From an uncultured Corynebacterium sp. (GTDB lineage Bacteria; Actinomycetota; Actinomycetes; Mycobacteriales; Mycobacteriaceae), in assembly GCA_943908385.1 (NCBI GenBank), contig CALTTF010000020.1, positions 1 through 26,672 of the forward strand: 26,672 bases of DNA. The letters run 5' to 3'. This document shows positions 6,980 through 14,958 of the stretch, one piece after another (position 1 is the first letter of the stretch; each line of letters begins with the position of its first letter). The translations under genes were made by a program, and so were the position numbers. The notes below the pieces were generated by a model, which saw only the letters and a program-made list of their open reading frames with translations, was not told where the DNA came from and did no database searches.

Positions 6980-8482
6980 CTAGTCAGCGAGCTTCTTCGC
7001 GATGATCTCGTTGATCGCCTTCGGATCGGCCTTGCCCTGCGTCGCCTTCATCACCGCGCCGACGATGGCGCCGGTGACCTTGGTGTTGCCAGCCTTGTAC
7101 TTTTCCACGATGTCCGGGTTCGCCGCCAAGGCTTCGTCGACGGCTGCCTCGATCGCGCCGTCGTCACGCACGACCTCGAGACCGCGATGTGCGACGACCT
7201 CGTCGACGGTGCCCTCGCCCTCGATGACGCCGTCGATGGCCTGGCGGCCGAGCTTGGTGGTCAGCTTGCCTTCCTTGACCAGCTCGACCACGCGGGCGAC
7301 ATCGGCCGGGGTGACACCGAGCGCGTCCAGATCCTTGCCCAGTTCGTTGCCCTTGCCGGCGATGTAAGAGACCCACCATGCGCGGGCCTCGTCCGGCGTG
7401 GTGCCGGCTTCGACGGTGTCGACGATGAGGTCGAGAGCGCCGGCGTTGACCAGGTCGCGGAATTCCTTCTCCGGCAGCTGCCACTCCTCCTGAATGCGCG
7501 CGCGGCGCACCCACGGCAGCTCCGGCAAGGTCGCGCGAATCTCCTCGACCCACTCCGGCTTCGCGATGACGGGCGGCAGGTCCGGGTCGTTGAAGTAGCG
7601 GTACTCGCTGGCCTCCTCCTTCGGGCGGCCCTTGGACGTGGTGCCGTCCGCCTCCTGGTAGTGGCGGGTCTCCTGGACGATCTCGCCGCCGGCCTCGAGG
7701 ACGCCTGCGTGGCGCTGCATCTCGTAGCGCACGGCCTGCTCCACAGACTTCAGCGAGTTGATGTTCTTGGTCTCGGTGCGGGTGCCGAGTTTCTCCTGGC
7801 CCTTGGGACGCAAGGAGACGTTGGCGTCGCAGCGCATCGAGCCCTGGTCCATGCGCGCGTCAGACACGCCGAGAGCCTTGACCAGCTCGCGCAGCGCACC
7901 GACGTACGCGCGGGCGACCTCCGGGGCGCGCTCGCCGGCGCCGACGATAGGCTTGGTCACGATCTCAATCAGCGGGATGCCGGCGCGGTTGCAGTCCACC
8001 AAAGACGCCGTCGCGCCGGAGATGCGGCCGGATGCGGAACCCAGGTGGGTCAGCTTGCCGGTGTCTTCCTCCATGTGGGCGCGCTCGATCTCGACGCGCC
8101 ACTCGGTGCCGTCGTCGAGCACGACGTCGAGGTAGCCGTCGTACGCGATCGGCTCGTCGTACTGCGAGATCTGGTAGTTCTTCGGCTGGTCCGGGTAGAA
8201 GTAGTTCTTACGCGCGAACCGAGACGACTCGGCGATTTTGCAGTTCAGAGCAAGGCCGATCTTGATGGCCCATTCCACGCCCTTGGCGTTGACCACCGGC
8301 AGCGCGCCCGGCAGGCCGAGCGACACCGGGTCGACATTGGTGTTCGGCTCCGCGCCGAAGTGGGCCGAGGAGGTGGAGAACATCTTGGTCTCCGTGGACA
8401 GCTCCACGTGCACCTCGAGACCCATCACCGGGTCGTACTTCTCCAGGACGTCGCTGTAATCCATCAGGTCGTACGCAGTCAT
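6980..8482 (-). CDS. gatB: Asp-tRNA(Asn)/Glu-tRNA(Gln) amidotransferase subunit B
   Basis: GatB binds mischarged Glu-tRNA(Gln) (and Asp-tRNA(Asn) where relevant) and phosphorylates the acid with ATP; GatA supplies ammonia. 500 residues, the normal length. N-terminal DPVMGLEVHVEL, then RKNYFYPDQPKNYQISQYD and the GIPLIEIVTKP region mark the GatB catalytic domain; the C-terminal part (about 340-500) is the helical tRNA-binding YqeY-like tail. ATG 8482 is chosen over a TTG nine bases upstream, because MTAYDLMDYSDVLEKYDPV looks like the normal N-terminus. The partner genes gatC and gatA lie about 9 kb away on the same strand. No frame damage is seen. Confidence 0.97.
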   Translation of the reverse strand: MTAYDLMDYSDVLEKYDPVMGLEVHVELSTETKMFSTSSAHFGAEPNTNVDPVSLGLPGALPVVNAKGVEWAIKIGLALNCKIAESSRFARKNYFYPDQPKNYQISQYDEPIAYDGYLDVVLDDGTEWRVEIERAHMEEDTGKLTHLGSASGRISGATASLVDCNRAGIPLIEIVTKPIVGAGERAPEVARAYVGALRELVKALGVSDARMDQGSMRCDANVSLRPKGQEKLGTRTETKNINSLKSVEQAVRYEMQRHAGVLEAGGEIVQETRHYQEADGTTSKGRPKEEASEYRYFNDPDLPPVIAKPEWVEEIRATLPELPWVRRARIQEEWQLPEKEFRDLVNAGALDLIVDTVEAGTTPDEARAWWVSYIAGKGNELGKDLDALGVTPADVARVVELVKEGKLTTKLGRQAIDGVIEGEGTVDEVVAHRGLEVVRDDGAIEAAVDEALAANPDIVEKYKAGNTKVTGAIVGAVMKATQGKADPKAINEIIAKKLAD

Positions 8483-8531
8483 GGTTGCCAAGTGTAGTGC
8501 CCTCAGCCCTTCGCCGAGACGATAGCTCCGC

Positions 8532-9539
8532 TTACGCTTCCACCTGTGTCTTGTCCGGTGACTTGTCCGGCTGCCCGGACTGCGCCTTCTTGTCTTTCGC
8601 GCGGAAGAACAGCGCCAGGATCGCGCCGGAGATGTTGTGCCACACGGAGAACACCGCGCCCGGCAGCGCCGCCAGCGGGCTCAGGTACGCCGTGGCGAGG
8701 GTGGCCGCCATGCCGGAATTCTGCATGCCGACCTCAACAGCCATCGTGCGCGAGGACGCTTCCGGCTGCCCCGTCACCTTGCCGGTGACATACCCGAGCA
8801 GGTAGCCGAGACCGTTATGCAGCACGACAGCGAGCAGAACGATGAGGCCCGCCTGCGCGAGCTTGTCACGGGATCCCGCCACAACGATCGCCACAATGGT
8901 GGCAATCGCGATCACCGAGACCCACGGCAACGCCGGCAACAACGCCGCCACCAGACGTGGAGCGAGCAATCGAACCAGCAAGCCGAGGCCGATCGGCAGG
9001 ATGACCATCTTCACGATGGACAACGCCATGGGGCCCGCGTTGACCTCCATCTGCTCCCCCGCCAGCCACAGGGTGAGCAGCGGAGTGAGAATCGGCGCAA
9101 GCAACGTCGACACTGACGTCATGGTCACCGACAGCGCGACATCGCCGCGCGCCAAATACGAGACGACATTCGACGAGGTTCCGCCCGGCGCGCAGCCGAC
9201 CAGGATCACGCCCGCGGCGATCTCCGGCGGCAAGCGCAGCACCCAGGTGAGCAGCACGGCCGCGAGCGGCATGATCACGAATTGCGCGACCACGCCGATC
9301 ACGACCGGCAGCGGCTTCTTCGCCACGAACACGAAGTCCTCGCCCGTCAGGGTCAGACCCATGCCGAACATGACGACGCCGAGCAGCCATGTCGTCCACC
9401 CAGAAATCGGCTCAATGGCACCGGGAGCGGCAAAACCGAGCACACCGCCAGCAATCACCAGCAAGGGGAAGCCGAGTGTCGCGACGAACGCCGAGCGCTC
9501 TTCCGCGCGTCGGCTCTGGGCAAGATTCGTAGATTCCAT
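8532..9539 (-). CDS. Bile acid:sodium symporter (BASS) family membrane protein
   Basis: 335 residues, with about nine to ten membrane helices. Family signs: GWTTWLLGVVMFGMGLTL near the start, GCAPGGTSSNVVSYLARGD in the middle (the Gly/Pro/Ser/Asn core of the BASS substrate site), and EVGMQNSGMAATLA near the end. The family moves bile acids, pantoate, pyruvate or similar organic acids with sodium; the substrate here cannot be told. ATG 9539 is chosen because a TATAGT box lies 7 bases upstream and the upstream in-frame extension is unlike the family. It lies 44 bases after the mug-like gene on the same strand but seems to have its own promoter. The C-terminal tail is Lys/Asp-rich. Confidence 0.9.
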   Translation of the reverse strand: MESTNLAQSRRAEERSAFVATLGFPLLVIAGGVLGFAAPGAIEPISGWTTWLLGVVMFGMGLTLTGEDFVFVAKKPLPVVIGVVAQFVIMPLAAVLLTWVLRLPPEIAAGVILVGCAPGGTSSNVVSYLARGDVALSVTMTSVSTLLAPILTPLLTLWLAGEQMEVNAGPMALSIVKMVILPIGLGLLVRLLAPRLVAALLPALPWVSVIAIATIVAIVVAGSRDKLAQAGLIVLLAVVLHNGLGYLLGYVTGKVTGQPEASSRTMAVEVGMQNSGMAATLATAYLSPLAALPGAVFSVWHNISGAILALFFRAKDKKAQSGQPDKSPDKTQVEA

Positions 9540-9565
9540 AGTGTGGACTATAGCGCCCATACTAT
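9537..9565 (-). promoter_or_regulatory. Leaderless-type promoter of the BASS gene within an inverted repeat
   Basis: On the minus strand TATAGT (9547-9552) ends 7 bases before the ATG, which would place the transcript start on or next to the start codon. No ribosome site or good -35 box is present. CATAGT (9560-9565) and ACTATG (9537-9542) flank the box as an inverted repeat that includes the start codon, a possible operator. Confidence 0.4.
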
Positions 9566-9583
9566 GAGACACATTGGTTGGGT

Positions 9584-10096
9584 CTACCCGATCGACTCCC
9601 ACACCTCGCGGTAGCTCGCCGCTAGCGAGTCCACCGTCTCGTGCGCATTCAGTCCGCTCGGGTTGCCCACTACCCAGACCGGCACGCCCGCGATCGCCTC
9701 GGGTTGCAATCCGCGCCGCGCTTTCCGCCTCCCGAATGCGTCGCGGTACGCGCCGACGCCCGCGAACATCACGGCCCCAGGGCGATGCTTATCGACGACA
9801 GCCTCAAGCCTCTCCCCTCCCTCCACCAACTCGTCTGTGGCCAGGTCGGACGCTTTCGGTGTCATGCGGGCAACGAGGTTGGTGAAGCCGATCCCCCGCT
9901 CTGCGAGCATCTTTGCGTCCTGTTCCGACAACCCCTCGCTGGCGTACACCCGGTACGGGGTAATGCCCGCTTTTTCGAGTGCGGGCCAGAAGCGGTTGCC
10001 CGGATGCGCGAATGGCGCGTCGACTTCCTCGGACAACGCTCCAGGGTTGATGCCCACAATGAGCAAACGGCAGGGGTCGGGAATTCTGTCGTGCAT
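9584..10096 (-). CDS. mug: G/U (T) mismatch-specific DNA glycosylase, Mug/TDG type
   Basis: 170 residues. Removes uracil, or thymine and damaged pyrimidines, from mismatches with G in double-stranded DNA. Motif 1 is LLIVGINPGA, with the Mug-family catalytic Asn at N17; motif 2 is NPSGLNAH starting at N145, which inserts into the DNA. The middle segment FAHPGNRFWPALEKAGI is also typical. ATG 10096 is preferred over 10123, because TAAGG is well spaced before it and MHDRIPDPCRLLIVG is a normal N-terminus. Divergent from nadA across 53 bases. No damage is seen. Confidence 0.88.
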   Translation of the reverse strand: MHDRIPDPCRLLIVGINPGALSEEVDAPFAHPGNRFWPALEKAGITPYRVYASEGLSEQDAKMLAERGIGFTNLVARMTPKASDLATDELVEGGERLEAVVDKHRPGAVMFAGVGAYRDAFGRRKARRGLQPEAIAGVPVWVVGNPSGLNAHETVDSLAASYREVWESIG

Positions 10097-10124
10097 TTTT
10101 CCGACCTTAGTCCGGCATTTCACC

Positions 10125-10143
10125 GCGCTAGGAGCGCTACATT
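10125..10143 (+). promoter_or_regulatory. Possible nadA promoter with short inverted repeat
   Basis: A perfect 5-bp inverted repeat GCGCT-AGG-AGCGC (10125-10137) lies directly before TACATT (10138-10143), which ends 6 bases before the nadA ATG. The -10 box so close to the start suggests a leaderless message. The palindrome could be an operator; no known NAD-regulator motif is recognised and no good -35 box is present. Confidence 0.3.
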
Positions 10144-10149
10144 GGACAT

Positions 10150-11103
10150 ATGTGGACCGATGAAGTGCAAAAACTCAAGAAGGAACGAAACGCCGTCATC
10201 CTGGCGCATAACTACCAGATCCCGGAGATCCAGGACATCGCCGATTTCACCGGCGACTCCCTGGCCCTGTCCCGGATTGCCGCCGACACGGACGCCGATG
10301 TCATTGTCTTCTGCGGCGTGCACTTCATGGCGGAAAGTGCGAAGATCCTCAGCCCGGACAAGACAGTTCTGATTCCGGACGAGGCTGCCGGGTGTTCCCT
10401 CGCTGATTCGATCACCGCCGAGCAGTTGCGCGAGTGGAAGGACGAGCACCCGGGCGCCGTGGTGGTCAGCTACGTCAACACCACAGCGGATGTGAAGGCC
10501 CTCACCGATGTGTGCTGCACGTCCTCCAACGCTGTCGACGTGGTCAACTCCATCGACCCGGACACAGAGATCCTCTTCTGCCCCGATCAATTCCTCGGTG
10601 CCCACGTCAAGCGGCAAACCGGCCGGGAGAATATCCGCATCTGGGCAGGCGAATGCCACGTGCACGCCGGCATCAACGGCAAGGAGCTCGCCGACCAAGC
10701 GGCCGCGCACCCGGACGCTCCCCTGTACATCCACCCGGAGTGCGGCTGCGCGAATTCAGCGATCTATCTCGCCAGCGAGGGCGTGATCGCCCCGGAGCGC
10801 GTGCACATGCTCTCCACCGGCGGAATGCTCGACCAGGCGGACCGGGATACAGAAGGCACCGTCCTCGTCGCTACCGAGGTGGGCATGCTCCACCAACTGC
10901 AGAAGAAATCCCCGCTGGCGGATTTCCAACCCGTCAACCCCCAGGCCTCCTGCAAATACATGAAGATGATCACCCCGGAGAAGCTCGTGGCCAGCCTCCG
11001 GGACATGCGCGACGAAGTCACTGTGCCCGAGGACATCGCCGCGAAGGCGCGCCAGTCGCTGGAGCGCATGATCGCCATCGGCAACCCGGGCAGCGGGGAG
11101 TGA
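10150..11103 (+). CDS. nadA: Quinolinate synthase A
   Basis: Condenses iminoaspartate with dihydroxyacetone phosphate to quinolinate in de novo NAD synthesis; carries an oxygen-sensitive 4Fe-4S cluster. 317 residues, a normal length. The three cluster cysteines expected for the family are C82 (AAGCSLADS), C169 (WAGECHVHAG) and C268 (NPQASCKYMKM). LAHNYQIPEIQDIADFTGDS at the start and VSYVNTTADVKA are also standard. nadC follows after 9 bases, so the two are an operon. No nadB (aspartate oxidase) or cysteine desulfurase gene is next to them in this window. Confidence 0.97.
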   Translation: MWTDEVQKLKKERNAVILAHNYQIPEIQDIADFTGDSLALSRIAADTDADVIVFCGVHFMAESAKILSPDKTVLIPDEAAGCSLADSITAEQLREWKDEHPGAVVVSYVNTTADVKALTDVCCTSSNAVDVVNSIDPDTEILFCPDQFLGAHVKRQTGRENIRIWAGECHVHAGINGKELADQAAAHPDAPLYIHPECGCANSAIYLASEGVIAPERVHMLSTGGMLDQADRDTEGTVLVATEVGMLHQLQKKSPLADFQPVNPQASCKYMKMITPEKLVASLRDMRDEVTVPEDIAAKARQSLERMIAIGNPGSGE

Positions 11104-11112
11104 CCCCCGGGG

Positions 11113-11985
11113 ATGAATGAGCCATTGAACCACGCACCACTGAACAAGAACGCCACGCTGCGCCTCATCCGGCTCGGCCTCGAGGAAGACTTCGCTCACG
11201 GCCCCGACGCCACGACGGAGGCGACTGTCGACGCCGACGCCCACCTCACCGCCCACGTCGTCCCACGCACACCCGGCGTGGTCGCGGGCCTCGACACCGT
11301 CGAGTGGACCATGCACGAAGTCAGCCCGGACATCCACGTGACCGTCCACGCGGCCGACGGCGACCGAGTCGCACCGGGCGACCGTCTCGCAACAGTCTCC
11401 GGCCCCGCGCGGTCGATCCTCTCGGCTGAACGCACGGCGCTGAATCTGCTCACCTACGCCAGCGGCATCGCCACCCGCACGCACGAGTGGACACAAGAAC
11501 TCGCGGGGACCCGCGCCAAAGTCCGCGATTCCCGCAAGACCTTCCCCGGCTACCGCGACCTGGCCAAATACGCGGTGAGGTGCGGCGGCGGCGTCAACCA
11601 CCGGATGAGCTTGGGCGACGCCGTCCTGATCAAGGACAACCACGTCGCCAGCGTCGGGACCGTCGCAGAAGCGTACCGGCGTACCACCGCCGCCTTCCCC
11701 AATCTCCCCACCGAAGTCGAAGTCGACGACCTCGAGCAACTCGAAGAGGTCCTGGCGTTCACCCCGGACCTGGTGATGCTGGATAATTTCGGGGTGGAGG
11801 CGACGCGGGAGGCCGTCGATAAGCGCAATGCCCTTTCTCCGTCGACGAAGCTTGAATCCTCGGGCGGGTTGACGCTCGACGTCGCCCGCGCATACGCGGA
11901 AACCGGCGTGGATTTCCTTGCTGTCGGTGCGCTCACGCATTCGGTGGCCATCCTCGACATAGGACTGGACTCCGACCCACTCTGA
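11113..11985 (+). CDS. nadC: Nicotinate-nucleotide pyrophosphorylase (carboxylating)
   Basis: Converts quinolinate and PRPP to nicotinate mononucleotide, the step after NadA. 290 residues. Motifs: SAERTALNLLTYASGIAT, the PRPP/quinolinate-binding DSRKTFPGYRDLAKYAV, GGGVNHRMSLGDAVLIKDNH, and the C-terminal SSGGLTLDVARAYAETGVDF barrel end. ATG 11113 is chosen; nadA ends 9 bases earlier (stop TGA 11101-11103), and GGGGATGA provides a weak ribosome site. No damage is seen. Confidence 0.97.
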   Translation: MNEPLNHAPLNKNATLRLIRLGLEEDFAHGPDATTEATVDADAHLTAHVVPRTPGVVAGLDTVEWTMHEVSPDIHVTVHAADGDRVAPGDRLATVSGPARSILSAERTALNLLTYASGIATRTHEWTQELAGTRAKVRDSRKTFPGYRDLAKYAVRCGGGVNHRMSLGDAVLIKDNHVASVGTVAEAYRRTTAAFPNLPTEVEVDDLEQLEEVLAFTPDLVMLDNFGVEATREAVDKRNALSPSTKLESSGGLTLDVARAYAETGVDFLAVGALTHSVAILDIGLDSDPL

Positions 11986-12015
11986 TAGCCGCCGTCATGT
12001 ATCGTGATCGGCGTT

Positions 12016-12555
12016 ATGAATGATTCACAGTCATCCCGGGCACCCGTGGTGCTCGGGTTTATCCTTTTTGCCCTAGTCGCGGCCGTGCTGGTCTTCCCGC
12101 GCGTTGTCGACGCGACGACCGAAACCGCGGAAACACGCGCCGAGCAAAATCCCGTGGAGCTGGGATCGATCGGTGTCCCCGATGTAGACGGCAGCACCCT
12201 CGTGTGCCCCAACCCGTCCGGGTTCACCGGGAACAGCATCACCTGGGACTGCGGAGAGACTCGCATCCTCGGCCGCTCCGAGGCCACACCAGCAGACGAG
12301 GTCACAGCCCTCGCCCGCTTTTACCGCGCCGCGGCGCTGGACCGGAATGTGAATACTGACGACGTCGAATCGCCCCATGACGGTGTGCACGTCAAGCGGA
12401 ATGGTGGCGAAGGCGAAGACGCTCTCATCGCGGTCTCCGTCGCCGAAGCCGACGGTTCTACGACCCAGTACTTCACGTTCGGCGGTGACCAGGCAAACGA
12501 GCTCTCGCAACGGCTCATTAGCGCCGCAGCTTCAGGTAAGGAGGCCTCCAAGTGA
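12016..12555 (+). CDS. Membrane-anchored exported hypothetical protein
   Basis: 179 residues, family not recognised. After a short N-terminus a single hydrophobic helix (about residues 10-31, PVVLGFILFALVAAVLVFP) should act as a signal anchor, leaving an outer soluble domain. Two cysteines in TLVCPNP and TWDCGETR could form a disulfide. ATG 12016 is preferred to the in-frame GTG at 12004 because MNDSQSS gives a usual N-terminus; neither has a clear ribosome site. The gene overlaps the PrsW-type protease start by 4 bases (GTGA), and the strong ribosome site of that protease lies within its last codons, so the two are co-translated and may work together. Confidence 0.7.
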   Translation: MNDSQSSRAPVVLGFILFALVAAVLVFPRVVDATTETAETRAEQNPVELGSIGVPDVDGSTLVCPNPSGFTGNSITWDCGETRILGRSEATPADEVTALARFYRAAALDRNVNTDDVESPHDGVHVKRNGGEGEDALIAVSVAEADGSTTQYFTFGGDQANELSQRLISAAASGKEASK

Positions 12556-13433
12556 CCGACAAGACCACTCTTTTCCTCCGCTGTGCGGCCGCTCTGATCT
12601 TCCTCGCATCCGGCGCATGGTCCGTGGCATACCTTGTCAATCTTCCCGTGAACATGACTATCGCTGGCATGTGCGTCCTGTCTGCGGCGGTGTGGCTGTT
12701 GCTCGCGTGGCTCCTGCTGCGCAAGCACCCGGGTAGACTGACCTCCTCCACGCCGGTATTCATCATCGCCGGATTTGCCGCCGGAATGACGTTGCTGGCC
12801 CCCGCGGTTACCACGAACTCATCCGCCGTCGCCTTCAAAGACTGGCTGGGGATGAACAACCTGCAATTCGGCCTGCTCTCCCCGATCACGGAAGAGCTGC
12901 TCAAGTACACCGCTGTATTCGTGCTGTGCACCATGGTCTTCCGGATCCGTCGCCCAATCGAGGCTGTGGCGGTTGGTATCGCGGTCGGCTTCGGCTTCTC
13001 CGCAATCGAGAACACCACCTACGTGATTCAGGGAGCACTCGACAGTCTCGACTCCGACCTAACTGGCGCGCTCCTCGGGATCGGTGTCCGCGTCCTCGCC
13101 GGACCGTGGGGGCACTCGATCTATACCGGTCTCGCGGCATGGGGCCTAGGCGTTTTCCTGTGCCGCACCGATAAACCCTTCGGGTGGCGCGCAAGCCGGT
13201 TCATCGGCTGGTACCTCCTCGGATACGGCCTGCACGCGTTCTTCAACTCCGCTGCGGAACTGCCGGGCGACATCGCCCCCATAGTCGGATTCTTCGCCGC
13301 CATCCTGTTCGACTGGGCCGGCGGAGTGTGGCTGTACCTGCGCAGCAGGAAAATCGGCCGCCGCGATACCGCAGACGCGACGGCTGCCCCGCAGGAGGTG
13401 GCTGTTGCGGAGCCGATGCCCGGTTCGCTTTAA
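12552..13433 (+). CDS. PrsW-family intramembrane protease
   Basis: 293 residues with about eight membrane helices. PrsW (M82) proteases cut membrane substrates such as anti-sigma factors; the best known case is RsiW in Bacillus. The family motifs are present: SPITEELLKYT (the Glu pair), GFGFSAIENTTY (third Glu), GPWGHSIYTGLAAWG and GYGLHAFFNSAAE (two His). The start is GTG 12552, supported by AAGGAGG at about 12538-12544. It overlaps the gene before it by 4 bases. The C-terminal 25 residues are a soluble tail. Its TAA stop shares bases with the stop of the convergent acetyltransferase. No sigma or anti-sigma gene is nearby, so the substrate is unknown; the exported neighbour is one candidate. 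Confidence 0.87.
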   Translation: MTDKTTLFLRCAAALIFLASGAWSVAYLVNLPVNMTIAGMCVLSAAVWLLLAWLLLRKHPGRLTSSTPVFIIAGFAAGMTLLAPAVTTNSSAVAFKDWLGMNNLQFGLLSPITEELLKYTAVFVLCTMVFRIRRPIEAVAVGIAVGFGFSAIENTTYVIQGALDSLDSDLTGALLGIGVRVLAGPWGHSIYTGLAAWGLGVFLCRTDKPFGWRASRFIGWYLLGYGLHAFFNSAAELPGDIAPIVGFFAAILFDWAGGVWLYLRSRKIGRRDTADATAAPQEVAVAEPMPGSL

Positions 13434-14023
13434 GAACTGAGCCGCGCCTCGAGCGAGGTCTTCACTTCGGGCCACTCGGTGTCCAGGATTGAGTAGACGC
13501 AGGTGTCGCGCACAAGTCCGCTCTTCAGGATCTTGTGGCGACGCAGCACTCCATCGAGCTTGGCGCCGAGGCTCTCGATCGCGGCGCGCGACTGCCGGTT
13601 CATGAAGTGCGTGCGGATCTCCACGCGCAGGCACCCGAGATCCTCGAAAGCACGCTGCAGCATGAGCAGTTTCGCCGCCTTGTTGAACGGCGCGCCCTGA
13701 GCGTCTTTGGTGATCCACGTCGACCCGATCTCGATGCTGCGGTTCACGGGATCCGGGTGCAGGAACGTGGTCACACCGATGGCGTTGCCCGCCGGGGCGA
13801 CGATCGCCCACGGGGCGCGCTCGCCGCGCTCCTGGTCGGCGAGGTTCTTCTCGATGTATTCCGGCACGCCGCCGGGCGTGGGAATATGGTCCTGGTACCA
13901 CAGGTCACACAAGTCCCCGACGCACTCGGCGAGAGCTTCCGCGTGCGCGAGGCTCAGCGGCTCAAGAGTGACCCACTGGTTGCTCAGGACCGGGTTGGCG
14001 GAAAAATCCGTTTGTGTGTTCAT
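13430..14023 (-). CDS. GNAT-family N-acetyltransferase (RimJ/RimL-like)
   Basis: 197 residues. Typical layout of the RimJ/RimL-type GNAT fold: WVTLEPLSLAHAEALAECV at the N-terminus, the central strand IEIGSTWITKDAQGAPFNKAAK leading to the acetyl-CoA site, and the late segment FMNRQSRAAIESLGAKLDG. The acceptor (a protein N-terminus, amino acid or small molecule) is not known. ATG 14023 has AGGAG 7 bases upstream and overlaps the galE stop as ATGA, so it is translationally coupled to galE. It is the last gene of the pfkA-galE-acetyltransferase run, and its stop overlaps the protease stop by the palindrome TTAA. Confidence 0.88.
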   Translation of the reverse strand: MNTQTDFSANPVLSNQWVTLEPLSLAHAEALAECVGDLCDLWYQDHIPTPGGVPEYIEKNLADQERGERAPWAIVAPAGNAIGVTTFLHPDPVNRSIEIGSTWITKDAQGAPFNKAAKLLMLQRAFEDLGCLRVEIRTHFMNRQSRAAIESLGAKLDGVLRRHKILKSGLVRDTCVYSILDTEWPEVKTSLEARLSS

Positions 14024-14949
14024 CGCTGACTCCTGAAGAATTCGACTGTGCGCGCCACGCCTTCGTCGAGGCTGACGGTGGGCTCCCACCCGAGAATCTC
14101 CTTCGCGCGGGCGGCGGAAAGGGCAGAGCGGGGGACGTCGCCAAGCCGCGGCGGGAAATTGTGCGGCGTGTCGGGCGCACCCGCGTGCTTGGCTACCAGC
14201 GTGTGCAATTCGCGGTCGGTCGTCTCCACAGAGGTGCCAATATTGAAGCGCATCCCGTCGCCGCGCTCCCCCGCGGCCAGCACGAATGCGCGCGCGACGT
14301 CGCCAACGTAGACGTAATCGCGGGTGTTGGTGCCGCCGCCGAATATCTTCGTCGGGTTTCCGCGCAGGAGATTCTCCGAGAAGATCGCGACGACGCCGGC
14401 CTCCCCGTGCGGGTTCTGCCGCGGCCCGTACACGTTCGCGGGCGCGATATAGCTCGCTTCCAGGCCGTACAGGTGGCGGTAGATGCCCAAGTACTGCTCG
14501 CCCGCCAGCTTCGACGCGGCGTACGGCGAGTGCGGGTCGACCGGGAAGGATTCATCGACAGGAAACTCGCTGGGCGTGCCGTAAATCGAGCCGCCGGACG
14601 AGGTGTGCACGACCTTGCGCACGCCCGCTTTCCGCGCGGCTTCCGCGACATTGATCGTGCCCACGATATTCGTTTGCGCGTCGAGAACCGGGTCTTCGAC
14701 GGACTTGCGCACGTCGATCTGCGCGGCGAGGTGGAAGATCACCTCAGGGGCGAGCTTATCGACGATTCCCTCGAGTTCCCCGCCCCTCACGTCCCCCTCG
14801 ACGAGCTCCACCGACGGCTGATGGGCGAGGTTGTCCGCGCGGCCGCTCGACAGATTGTCCACCACCGCAACTGCGTGCCCTTCCTCGATGAGGTGATCGA
14901 CGAGATGGGATCCGATGAAGCCGGCACCGCCGGTGACGAGAGTTCGCAC
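14020..14949 (-). CDS. galE: NAD-dependent UDP-glucose 4-epimerase, GalE1-like
   Basis: 309 residues. Interconverts UDP-glucose and UDP-galactose; in this lineage UDP-galactose feeds the cell-wall arabinogalactan. N-terminal Rossmann motif GGAGFIGSHL, the SDR catalytic pair in SPYAASK (Tyr and Lys), and the Ser/Thr region HTSSGGSIYGTP. IAPANVYGPRQNPHGEAG and FGGGTNTRDYVYVGDV closely resemble mycobacterial galE1. The start is GTG 14949, 9 bases after the pfkA stop; no strong ribosome site is seen, so coupling to pfkA is likely. Related dTDP-sugar dehydratases are a less likely alternative. Confidence 0.87.
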   Translation of the reverse strand: MRTLVTGGAGFIGSHLVDHLIEEGHAVAVVDNLSSGRADNLAHQPSVELVEGDVRGGELEGIVDKLAPEVIFHLAAQIDVRKSVEDPVLDAQTNIVGTINVAEAARKAGVRKVVHTSSGGSIYGTPSEFPVDESFPVDPHSPYAASKLAGEQYLGIYRHLYGLEASYIAPANVYGPRQNPHGEAGVVAIFSENLLRGNPTKIFGGGTNTRDYVYVGDVARAFVLAAGERGDGMRFNIGTSVETTDRELHTLVAKHAGAPDTPHNFPPRLGDVPRSALSAARAKEILGWEPTVSLDEGVARTVEFFRSQR

Positions 14950-14958
14950 GCGGTGATT

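Noticed and set aside
6974..8497. 507-codon plus-strand frame opposite gatB, and similar long frames opposite galE, pfkA, gatA, P450 and ligA.
   Set aside because: High-GC antisense shadows of clear genes; composition is Arg/Val/Asp/His-rich with no domains.
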